Positions 1 through 4,933 of a stretch of DNA of 8,039 bases are shown here, one piece after another. A program made the translations under genes and the position numbers. The stretch is taken from positions 28,633 through 36,671 of the forward strand of contig PMAM01000141.1 of NCBI GenBank assembly GCA_003152595.1. The letters are read 5' to 3'. The notes under the pieces were generated by a model. It had not been told where the DNA came from, searched no databases, and saw only the letters and a list, made by a program, of their open reading frames with translations. Position 1 is the stretch's first letter. Each line of letters starts with the position of its first letter. This DNA is from Acidobacterium sp. GTDB lineage: Bacteria; Acidobacteriota; Terriglobia; Terriglobales; Acidobacteriaceae.

Positions 1-327
1 ATGGCCACCGAACTGCAGCCCATGAAAATCGCCAGCAAGATCGAATCCAGCCTCTCGGAAATCCCCTGGACCCGCACCGTCGCCGCCGGCTCCCTCGTTA
101 TCGGCGCTCTCCTACTCATCTCCGGCCGCCGCAAGTCCGCTCTCGCCGTCTCCGCTGCCGGCGCCGCCGTCGCCCTGCTCGAGAACCCCGAGATCGTCCG
201 CGAAGCCTGGGAAGCCATGCCCCGCGTCATCCGCTCCGGCCAGGACTTCCTCGTCCGCATCGAAGACTTCGTCGAGGAACTCAACAAGCAGGCCCAGCAC
301 GTCCGCAAAGTCCTGGTCCACGATTAG
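1..327 (+). CDS. Small membrane-hairpin protein of unknown function
   Basis: This 108-residue protein is not one I recognise. An amphipathic N-terminus (residues 1-25) is followed by two short hydrophobic stretches, about residues 26-41 and 46-60, joined by a positively charged turn (GRRKS, 42-46). That pattern suggests a membrane hairpin with both ends on the same side, probably the cytoplasm given the RRK turn chemistry, although topology is uncertain. The C-terminal third (about 61-108) is charged and probably helical, with alternating acidic and basic residues. The first base of the window is the A of the ATG, so the ribosome binding site cannot be seen and the true start could lie further upstream. 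The stop (TAG, 325-327) overlaps the 3' end of the convergent AbrB-like gene by 47 bp. Third-position G/C bias matches the kinase gene, which supports it being real. Confidence 0.7.
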   Translation: MATELQPMKIASKIESSLSEIPWTRTVAAGSLVIGALLLISGRRKSALAVSAAGAAVALLENPEIVREAWEAMPRVIRSGQDFLVRIEDFVEELNKQAQHVRKVLVHD

Positions 328-475
328 GCGCGCTGTCGTCGGCGCGCCGAATCCCCACCCGGCCTTCCACAAACTCGAACTCTACGTAGTCCCCTGGCTT
401 CAAACCGAGCCGCTCCCTCACTGTCTTCGGGATTGTGATCCGCCAGTCCCTGCTTACTTTGCTGCTGAACGACAT
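281..475 (-). CDS. AbrB/MazE-fold (SpoVT-AbrB) DNA-binding protein, orphan
   Basis: This 64-residue protein carries a SpoVT/AbrB swapped-hairpin signature: residues about 5-45 read as SKVSRDWRITIPKTVRERLG followed by LKPGD, YVEFEF and VGIRRA. The 'R-ITIPK-VRE-LGL-PGD-VEF' pattern is the hallmark of the family, which forms dimers that bind DNA and includes both global regulators and MazE/VapB antitoxins. The last 20 or so residues (DDSAPNRGPG onward) look like an unstructured tail. The ATG at 473-475 is supported by an AGGTGG motif seven bases upstream. No toxin-like ORF (MazF or PIN) follows it: its 3' end runs into the convergent small membrane gene, so it is either an orphan regulator or an antitoxin that has lost its partner. 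It is divergent from the kinase gene and may regulate itself and that gene from the shared spacer; this last point is inference. Confidence 0.75.
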   Translation of the reverse strand: MSFSSKVSRDWRITIPKTVRERLGLKPGDYVEFEFVEGRVGIRRADDSAPNRGPGLCGRAGPAC

Positions 476-482
476 CGCACGC

Positions 483-488
483 CCACCT
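483..488 (-). promoter_or_regulatory. Ribosome binding site of the AbrB-like gene
   Basis: On the minus strand the sequence reads AGGTGG, then seven bases, then the ATG at 475. This is a near-consensus Shine-Dalgarno and decides the start codon. Several other genes here lack so clear a site. Confidence 0.6.
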
Positions 489-500
489 CTGCAGAATTCA

Positions 501-519
501 TCGGCGATTCACGTGCCGA
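501..519. promoter_or_regulatory. Inverted repeat in the AbrB/kinase divergent spacer, possible operator
   Basis: TCGGC (501-505) and GCCGA (515-519) form a 5-bp inverted repeat around a 9-base centre (GATTCACGT). It is flanked by direct CATCG copies at 499-503 and 520-524. It sits between the divergent AbrB-like and kinase genes, 12 bases beyond the AbrB ribosome binding site. AbrB/MazE-type proteins commonly bind palindromes in their own promoters, so an operator is plausible, but arms this short can arise by chance. I could not find a convincing -10/-35 pair for either gene in this spacer. Confidence 0.25.
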
Positions 520-578
520 CATCGCAGGAAAACTACACAGAATCCTCAATGCCCCGCCGCTAAACTAAATCCAGACCC

Positions 579-3032
579 ATGAAACGCACCATCTCCCACT
601 ACGAGCTGGAGCGCAAGCTCGGCACCGGCGGCTCCGGCGTCGTCTACCTCGCCAACGACACCCAGCTCATGCGCCCCGTCGTCCTCAAAATCCTCAAGCA
701 GGGCGCCCTCACCCTCGACCAGATGCGCACCACCGTCCTGCGCGAAGCCCGCCTCGCCTCCGCCATCGAGCACCCCAACGTCTGCGCCATTTACGAAGTC
801 GGCGAAGAGGGCGAAGAAGCCTTCATCGTCATGCAGTACGTCCCCGGCCAGTCCCTCGACAAGCTCATCGCCCGCGGTCCCGCCACCCTCCAGCTCGTCC
901 TCTCCGTCGGCATCCAGATCGCCGACGGCCTCTACGCCGCCCACTCCCTCGGCATCTTCCACCGCGACCTCAAGCCCGCCAACGTCATGCTCACCGATGG
1001 CGGCCTCGCCAAGATCCTCGACTTCGGCCTCGCCCGCCGCCTCCCGCCCGAAGAGCGCGACTTCGACCCCGCCAAATCCTCGCGCAGAAAACCCGGCGCC
1101 CCCATCGCCACCTACACCGCGCGCGGCGGAACCATCGCCTACATGGCCCCCGAGCAGTTCGTCACCGGCCAAAGCTCCGTGCAGTCCGACCTCTGGGCGC
1201 TCGGCGTCATCCTTTATGAGCTCGCCAGCGGCCGCCATCCCTTCGCCCGCCCCGACGGCGACGAGTTCCAGTCCATCCGCGCCATCCAGTTCGCCGACCC
1301 GCCCCCGCTCCCCGAGAACCTGCCGCCCGAACTCACCTCGGTCATCCTCTGCCTTCTGCAGAAGACTCCCGCCGAGCGCTACGTCTCCTCCGCCGAAGTC
1401 CGCGAAGCTCTCAAGACCATCATGAAGACGCGGCAGCTGGAGTCCGGCATCATCCCCGGCGACGCCGCCGCCATCCTCCCGCCCTCCACGCCCGCCGAGC
1501 AGGAGAAGCGCGCTACCGGCATCCTCTCCATGCTCGCCGAGCGCTTCCGCGAGTCCTCCGAAGAAAAATCCGAGCGCAACACCCTCCTCGTGCTCCCCTT
1601 CCAGAATCTCGGTGCTACCGACATCGCGCCTCTCTACGGCTTCGCCCTCGCCGACGCCCTTGCCACCCGCATCGCCCGCATGTCGTCGCTGGTCGTGCGC
1701 CCGTCCTCGGCGCTCATGCATCTGCCCATCGCGCAGATGGACCCCCTGGCCATCGGCCAAAAGCTCTTCGTCGACTGGGTCCTCACCGGCAACTTCATGC
1801 GCTCCGACCAGGGCTTCGACCTCAACTGGCAGCTCCTCGAAGTCGACAGCCAAAGCATTCGCGGCGGCGGCTCCATCAGCGTCCCGTCGTTCGACCTCAT
1901 CGCGGTCCAGACCGAAATCGTCAACGAAGTCTTCGCCTCCCTCCAGGGCATCGGCCAGCTCCAGCCCGGCTCCGAGCGCGCCGTTCCCACGCCGTCCCGC
2001 CCCCCGGCCCTTGGCGAAGAACTCTCTGAGGAATACCTCCAGGCCCAGGCCCTGCTCTCCGGATTCATGCAGCGCACCGGCTCCCGCGCCGACCTCGAAC
2101 GCGCCCGCCAGCTCTTGGAAGCCGTTTCGCAGCGCGACCCCTCCTTCGCCCCCGCCTTCACCGGCCTCGGCATCGCCGAGCTGCAATTCGTCCGCTACGG
2201 TTTCGGCGGACACCTTCACGTCATTGCCGCGCGCAAAGCCCTCGACCGCGCCCTCGAGCTCGACCCCAACTCCGTCGACGCCAACCTCTACCGCGTCTAC
2301 ATGCTCCTCTCCCGCGGCGAAAAAGAATCCGCGCGCCACGGCATCGAGCACCTCCTCCGCACCGCCGCCAACGACTGGAACGTCCACCTCGTCGCCGGCA
2401 TCACTCTGCGTATCGATGGCATGTACGACGAGGCCCTCGCCCAGTTCCACCGCGCGCTCATGCTCAACCCCTCGGGAGCCGCCGTCGTCTACAACCACCG
2501 CGCGCGCGTCTACCAGTATCAGAACCAGCTCGAGCTCGCCGAAGAAGAGCTGCAAAAAGGACTCACCCTCGAGCCGCGCTACCCGCTGCTCCGCACATCG
2601 CTCGCCTACCAGCGCATGCGCCAGGGCGACCTCCACCAGGCCATCGACATGCTCGAGCAGGTCATTCGCGACGACGCCTCCATGCGCCTCGCCGTCCCCA
2701 CCCTCGCCCTGTGCTATGTCATGATGGACGACCGCCAGCGCGCGGCCTCCCTCATCGTGGAAGAAACCATCGCCGCCGCCGAAGCCGACTCCGAGATGTC
2801 CTACCGTCTCGCCACTTACTTCGCCGTTGACGGCGACGAGAGCGAAGCCCTCCACTGGCTCCGCCGCGCTATCTACTTAGGCAACGAGAACTACCCCTGG
2901 TTCTCGAAGAACCCCGCATGGAACCGGCTGAAAGAACATACCGACTTCGAGCGCATCTTAGATGACCTAAGAAAAAGCTACCGCCGCAACCAGAAGACCT
3001 GGAAGCGGCTGCTGAGCGAATCGGGCGCGTAG
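579..3032 (+). CDS. Ser/Thr protein kinase with TolB-like domain and C-terminal TPR array
   Basis: This 817-residue Hanks-type kinase has every catalytic motif. The Gly-rich loop GTGGSGVVY is at 15-23, the ATP-anchoring Lys is K37, the helix C Glu is probably E56, HRDLKPAN is at 128-135 (an RD kinase), DFG is at 148-150 and MAPEQ at 189-193. The DFG-to-APE segment is about 40 residues, somewhat long, with candidate phosphosites T178, T180 and T185. The kinase domain ends near 280. From about 334 to 455 (VLPFQNLG, then ADALATRIARM, then a VDWVLTGN segment) it resembles the TolB/FlgO-like domain often found between kinase or transcription-factor heads and TPRs. TPR-like helical pairs fill about 486-790, closing with a 'TPR end-of-group' pattern from about 747. 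There is no hydrophobic span, so it should be cytosolic. The ATG is the first start after an in-frame TAA at 561-563; no clear Shine-Dalgarno is visible. Substrate unknown. Confidence 0.95.
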   Translation: MKRTISHYELERKLGTGGSGVVYLANDTQLMRPVVLKILKQGALTLDQMRTTVLREARLASAIEHPNVCAIYEVGEEGEEAFIVMQYVPGQSLDKLIARGPATLQLVLSVGIQIADGLYAAHSLGIFHRDLKPANVMLTDGGLAKILDFGLARRLPPEERDFDPAKSSRRKPGAPIATYTARGGTIAYMAPEQFVTGQSSVQSDLWALGVILYELASGRHPFARPDGDEFQSIRAIQFADPPPLPENLPPELTSVILCLLQKTPAERYVSSAEVREALKTIMKTRQLESGIIPGDAAAILPPSTPAEQEKRATGILSMLAERFRESSEEKSERNTLLVLPFQNLGATDIAPLYGFALADALATRIARMSSLVVRPSSALMHLPIAQMDPLAIGQKLFVDWVLTGNFMRSDQGFDLNWQLLEVDSQSIRGGGSISVPSFDLIAVQTEIVNEVFASLQGIGQLQPGSERAVPTPSRPPALGEELSEEYLQAQALLSGFMQRTGSRADLERARQLLEAVSQRDPSFAPAFTGLGIAELQFVRYGFGGHLHVIAARKALDRALELDPNSVDANLYRVYMLLSRGEKESARHGIEHLLRTAANDWNVHLVAGITLRIDGMYDEALAQFHRALMLNPSGAAVVYNHRARVYQYQNQLELAEEELQKGLTLEPRYPLLRTSLAYQRMRQGDLHQAIDMLEQVIRDDASMRLAVPTLALCYVMMDDRQRAASLIVEETIAAAEADSEMSYRLATYFAVDGDESEALHWLRRAIYLGNENYPWFSKNPAWNRLKEHTDFERILDDLRKSYRRNQKTWKRLLSESGA

Positions 3033-3054
3033 GAACAGGGGATCAGGCGGATGT

Positions 3055-3076
3055 GGGGGATGGGGGGGTGGTAGGG
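3055..3076 (+). other. Possible G-quadruplex motif downstream of the kinase gene
   Basis: Starting 23 bases after the kinase stop, the plus strand has five G, then AT, seven G, TGGTA and GGG. This can be divided into four runs of three or more G separated by loops of one to five bases. It would be on the same strand as the kinase mRNA. Folding is not shown by sequence alone. Confidence 0.4.
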
Positions 3077-3383
3077 CAATAGTCAGCGCGCGAAGAGCGC
3101 CGGACGGCCAGGTTCACCCCACAGCAAGAAGCTAGCGCTTTCGGACAGGCAAATGTCCATGGGAATCGATGGGTAATGTGGCCGAAGGTACTGTGCCTGG
3201 GAAGTCCGGGTGCCGTTTCGGGAAGGGGCGACTCTCCGCGAGTGAATAGCAAGGGGTCCCATAGCAAGTTGGAGCCTGGGCTGGGCGGACGGAGGGCAGG
3301 GGTGTCCTGAGGGAAGGGTGGGCCGACGCTGGGTCTGGGGTGGCATGGGCCGGTCGGTGGTGGTTGGTGATCAGCCAGCAGGC

Positions 3384-3404
3384 GGTAGCCTGTAGCCGGT
3401 AGCT
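3384..3404. repeat. Tandem heptamer, three copies
   Basis: Three adjacent 7-base units read GGTAGCC, TGTAGCC and GGTAGCT, sharing the core GTAGCY. It is a short degenerate tandem repeat in non-coding DNA; from memory, similar GTAGCC-type strings occur in acidobacterial spacers, which I could not check. Confidence 0.5.
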
Positions 3405-3522
3405 GGGATGCGTTCGTCCTTTCAAAAATTCGTTTTGAGGGGGTGGATCCCTCGGGATGTTGTTGATTCCGGGGCGGAGCTTCTGGCTGAACCCCCGGGG
3501 GGATGGCAAGTCGGTTAACGGA

Positions 3523-4236
3523 TCAGAGGACCGCGATTGAGACCGTTTCTTCCTTTGCCCGGTTCTGCTGAACGAGGTTCTGGATTGCGAGGTCCTGCTG
3601 GGCGAGGTTCTCGAACGGAGTGGCGCGGGCGGCGTTGAATTCCTCGCGGGTTTCTTTATAGCGAGGGGCGAACATGTCGGTCATCTCGCTCTCGACTTTG
3701 CCCAACTCCTTGTCCCAGTTCTTCTTCAGGTCGCGGAAGCTGAGGTGGCTGGACCGCTCGCGTTTGGGGTTGGGGATGGGAGAGGGGTCCGGGGCACCGG
3801 GCACCGGGCTCAGGGCGCCGGGTGTTGGGGCGTGCTCGGGGCTGGTGCCTGGGTCGAAGATTTCGTGTTCGGGGATGCCGAGGCGGCGGAGTTTGACGCG
3901 GAATTTGGCGGCTTCGAGGCGCTGAGTTTGCATGGAGTGAGCGAGGCGGCAGCCGGCGAGGAGGGCGTGGCCGTTGGGGACCGGGATGGTGCCCCAGGCG
4001 AGGGCCTGCAGGGTTTGGGAGAGGAGGTAGACGATGGAGGCCTCGTCCTCGAGGAGGGGGACGTCGACTGGGCGCTCGGGGCGCGAGTGGAGATAGCGAT
4101 GGTGGCGGAAGCAGTGGTCGTGGCCGCGGAGGACCCAGGCGCGGCAGCGGTGGCCGTCGGATTTGGTGTAGTTGCACTGGCGGTCGGCGGGGGCCTGGCC
4201 GCCGGTGTCTTGTTGCTGTGAGATTGGGTTTTCCAT
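3523..4236 (-). CDS. Cys/His zinc-finger-like protein of unknown function
   Basis: This 237-residue protein has an N-terminal CX9CX10CX2H cluster (C21, C31, C42, H45, with H46 adjacent) in the context YTKSDGHRC, WVLRG and HCFRHH, which is likely to bind one zinc. A helical segment at about 56-115 (PLLEDEASIVYLL onward) follows, then a Pro-rich linker at about 130-160, a charged helix (about 165-205) and an imperfect decad repeat near the C-terminus (NLAQQDLAIQ / NLVQQNRAKE). From memory, proteins with this finger plus the 'LEDE/LEDANAI' helix recur in acidobacterial genomes with no known role; nucleic-acid binding is only a guess. I chose the ATG at 4234-4236 because AAAGGA lies six bases before it. 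An in-frame ATG at 4249-4251 would add five residues but has no Shine-Dalgarno. The gene is preceded by two hairpins with U-tracts and converges on the kinase. Confidence 0.8.
   Translation of the reverse strand: MENPISQQQDTGGQAPADRQCNYTKSDGHRCRAWVLRGHDHCFRHHRYLHSRPERPVDVPLLEDEASIVYLLSQTLQALAWGTIPVPNGHALLAGCRLAHSMQTQRLEAAKFRVKLRRLGIPEHEIFDPGTSPEHAPTPGALSPVPGAPDPSPIPNPKRERSSHLSFRDLKKNWDKELGKVESEMTDMFAPRYKETREEFNAARATPFENLAQQDLAIQNLVQQNRAKEETVSIAVL
3792..3805. repeat. GGGCACC tandem pair inside the Pro-rich linker
   Basis: Two exact GGGCACC copies (3792-3798 and 3799-3805) are followed by a degenerate third beginning GGGCTC. On the coding (minus) strand they lie in the codons for the Pro/Gly/Ala linker of the Cys/His-finger protein, so the linker may have grown by slippage. 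Confidence 0.45.
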
Positions 4237-4242
4237 GTTTTT

Positions 4243-4248
4243 TCCTTT
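4243..4248 (-). promoter_or_regulatory. Ribosome binding site that decides the start of the Cys/His-finger gene
   Basis: AAAGGA on the minus strand lies six bases before the ATG at 4236. It sits immediately inside the longer reading frame that begins at 4251, which makes the internal ATG the better start. Confidence 0.5.
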
Positions 4249-4269
4249 CATGCTCGGCAGAAAAAGAAA

Positions 4270-4287
4270 GCCCGCGCTTCGGCGGGC
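4270..4287 (-). terminator. Hairpin with U-tract just upstream of the Cys/His-finger gene
   Basis: GCCCGC (4270-4275) pairs with GCGGGC (4282-4287) around a six-base loop. Read on the minus strand it is followed by TTTCTTTTTC, the form of a rho-independent terminator, and ends about 18 bases before the ATG at 4251 (33 before that at 4236). It is unusual for such a signal to lie directly in front of a gene: it may insulate the gene from upstream readthrough or act in its leader. Confidence 0.55.
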
Positions 4288-4292
4288 ATAAG

Positions 4293-4323
4293 AAAAGCCC
4301 CGCCGGGAAGGCGAGGCTTTTTT
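4293..4323 (+). terminator. Bidirectional rho-independent terminator-like hairpin
   Basis: AAAAGCC (4293-4299) pairs with GGCTTTT (4315-4321), then after one C/A mismatch CGCC (4301-4304) pairs with GGCG (4310-4313) around the loop GGGAA. On the plus strand it runs into TTTTTTCTTTTTC. On the minus strand it ends GGGGCTTTTCTT, so it could stop transcription in both directions. No plus-strand gene ends just before it, so its more likely role is on the minus strand, in tandem with the hairpin at 4270-4287. Confidence 0.6.
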
Positions 4324-4342
4324 CTTTTTCTATCTTAAGTTC

Positions 4343-4374
4343 AGAATATCAGGTTGGGGGAGTAAGTCTGCCAA
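4343..4374 (-). promoter_or_regulatory. Possible sigma70-type promoter for the Cys/His-finger gene
   Basis: On the minus strand TTGGCA (4374-4369; five of six to TTGACA) is followed after 18 bases by GATATT (4350-4345; four of six), or after 20 bases by TATTCT (4348-4343), the latter with a TG one base upstream as in an extended -10. If this is the promoter, the transcript would pass through both U-tract hairpins before the start codon. The match is moderate and could be chance in an AT-richer patch. Confidence 0.25.
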
Positions 4375-4526
4375 TTGTTTTGAGGTGTAAATGGCGTCCC
4401 TTCAGCGAAAGTTACTTTGGATAAGTGGTGGAAACTTGACAATTTTTGCAAAGAGCAGTCGTCGGAGGTAGCCAAGTGGGGCCGAGCGCAAAAACGAAGG
4501 TAACGCGAGTTGGCTCCAGGCGCTGC

Positions 4527-4563
4527 GCGCTTCCGCCGACGGCCTGCGGCAGCAAGGAAGCGC
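4527..4563 (+). repeat. Potential three-way junction fold
   Basis: An 8-bp perfect stem (GCGCTTCC 4527-4534 with GGAAGCGC 4556-4563) encloses two adjacent mini-hairpins, GCC-GAC-GGC (4535-4543) and CTG-CGG-CAG (4544-4552). The base pairing is read directly from the sequence; whether it forms in RNA or single-stranded DNA is inference. Confidence 0.4.
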
Positions 4564-4585
4564 CTTACGGCGCGTCTTTTCGGCA

Positions 4586-4608
4586 CGACTGAAGTCGTGC
4601 CCTGATAC
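4586..4608 (+). repeat. 23-base direct repeat, copy 1
   Basis: This copy starts CGACTGAAGTCGTGC and ends CTGATAC. It differs from copy 2 (4697-4719) at one base (C here, T there). It contains the right part of the 9-bp hairpin at 4582-4601, and the CTGATAC tail lies outside the stem, so the similarity is not a by-product of the palindrome. Confidence 0.75.
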
Positions 4609-4696
4609 AAAAGCCCCGGGGCTGAAGCCCGGAGTAGCTTGCCCGTCACGCGGCCCTGAAGGGCCGCTCTTTTACCGGACCTCGCAGCGCGAGGTT

Positions 4697-4719
4697 CGAC
4701 TGAAGTCGTGCTCTGATAC
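4697..4719 (+). repeat. 23-base direct repeat, copy 2
   Basis: The second copy begins 111 bases after the first, with one mismatch. Its stem is only 5 bp because the left flank (TT in place of GGCA) no longer pairs, as if an originally longer hairpin has decayed or been cut at its left edge. Confidence 0.75.
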
Positions 4720-4798
4720 GTTCCGATCTGACCGGCAGGGGTCAGGGAGCCGCCTGACGCCTTCTCAGACCACGGCAATTGCGGGGGAGGCGCATACG

Positions 4799-4933
4799 CT
4801 AGTCTTTCTTCTCCTGCTTCGCAGGTTTCGGTTTCGACTTTGGATCTGGTTTGTGCACACGAAAGAGAGCGGTCATCGTGCGCTCGAACTTCTCGCGAGC
4901 GGCCTTACCGTGCACATATTTACTGCTGTTCAA
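4799..4933 (-). CDS. Very small Lys-rich protein, possibly a C-terminal remnant
   Basis: From a TTG at 4931-4933 this frame gives 44 residues: a KYVHGKAAREKFERTMTALF segment followed by RVHKP and a Lys/Pro-rich tail ending KQEKKD before TAG (4799-4801). The amphipathic helix plus Lys-rich tail looks like real protein, not a chance frame. From memory, short proteins with a 'HG-A-REKFE-TM-ALF-VPK' pattern are common in acidobacteria, function unknown. TTG is supported only by AAGGGG six bases upstream; GTG at 4913-4915 is an alternative. It overlaps the stop of the membrane gene by 14 bases, and an in-frame stop (TAA) lies a short way upstream, at 4961-4963. It could therefore be an intact small gene translationally coupled to the membrane gene, or the 3' end of a gene truncated when that AT-richer gene arrived. 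Confidence 0.4.
   Translation of the reverse strand: MNSSKYVHGKAAREKFERTMTALFRVHKPDPKSKPKPAKQEKKD

Larger units (their letters stand above)
3033..3522. other. Gene-free G-rich intergenic region
   Basis: This 490-base stretch lies between the convergent kinase and Cys/His-finger genes. Several minus-strand frames stay open here, but their translations are Pro/His/Arg/Ser-rich with no domain pattern, and they overlap each other in different frames, so I call none of them. The plus strand is unusually G-rich. It contains a possible G-quadruplex (3055-3076), a tandem heptamer (3384-3404), a small inverted repeat (TCAAAA 3421-3426 / TTTTGA 3432-3437) and a 10-base palindrome of five C then five G (3492-3501). 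I see no classic terminator for either convergent gene. Confidence 0.6.
4520..4745 (+). repeat. Cluster of hairpins, four with a shared CTGAAG apex
   Basis: Hairpins in order: GCGC 4520-4523 / GCGC 4527-4530; GCGCTTCC 4527-4534 / GGAAGCGC 4556-4563; GCGCC 4560-4564 / GGCGC 4569-4573; GGCACGACT 4582-4590 / AGTCGTGCC 4593-4601; GGGCT 4619-4623 / AGCCC 4626-4630; GCGGCCCT 4650-4657 / AGGGCCGC 4660-4667; CCTCGC 4680-4685 / GCGAGG 4689-4694; CGACT 4697-4701 / AGTCG 4704-4708; CTGACC 4728-4733 / GGTCAG 4740-4745. Some neighbours compete for bases. Four different stems end in the identical apex CT-GA-AG, always in the plus orientation, so the apex is kept while the stems vary. This resembles REP/BIME-like intergenic repeats; similar strings are, from memory, frequent in acidobacterial genomes. 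A structured RNA is the alternative. Confidence 0.65.
4252..4798. other. Non-coding region dominated by hairpins and repeats
   Basis: No credible long gene lies here. The one long minus-strand frame (4341-4778) translates the hairpin repeats themselves and I do not count it. The left part carries the two terminator-like hairpins and a possible promoter. Bases 4375-4519 show nothing I can name; a TTGACA at 4436-4441 on the plus strand has no matching -10. Bases 4520-4745 are the hairpin cluster. Bases 4746-4798 show nothing clear. Confidence 0.55.

Noticed and set aside
546..2855. 769-residue open frame on the minus strand antisense to the kinase
   Set aside because: Its product is dominated by Gly, Glu, Ala, Asp and Val with no domain pattern. 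It is the expected antisense shadow of a gene with C/G-ending codons.
3043..3509. Three overlapping minus-strand frames in the spacer after the kinase
   Set aside because: They lie in different frames over the same DNA, are Pro/His/Arg/Ser-rich, and show no domain, membrane span or convincing ribosome binding site.
4436..4458. Plus-strand TTGACA at 4436-4441 as a promoter
   Set aside because: The position 17 bases downstream reads TCGTCG, not a -10, and no plus-strand gene follows.
4520..4745. CRISPR array or tRNA in the hairpin region
   Set aside because: There are only two copies of the 23-base repeat, 111 bases apart, and other hairpins differ in stem sequence. No cloverleaf with the conserved tRNA T-loop and anticodon arm is present.
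4341..4778. 145-residue minus-strand frame over the hairpin cluster
   Set aside because: It translates the intergenic repeats themselves (recurrent TTSV-type strings come from the 23-base repeat). Repeat-derived frames like this are common false genes.
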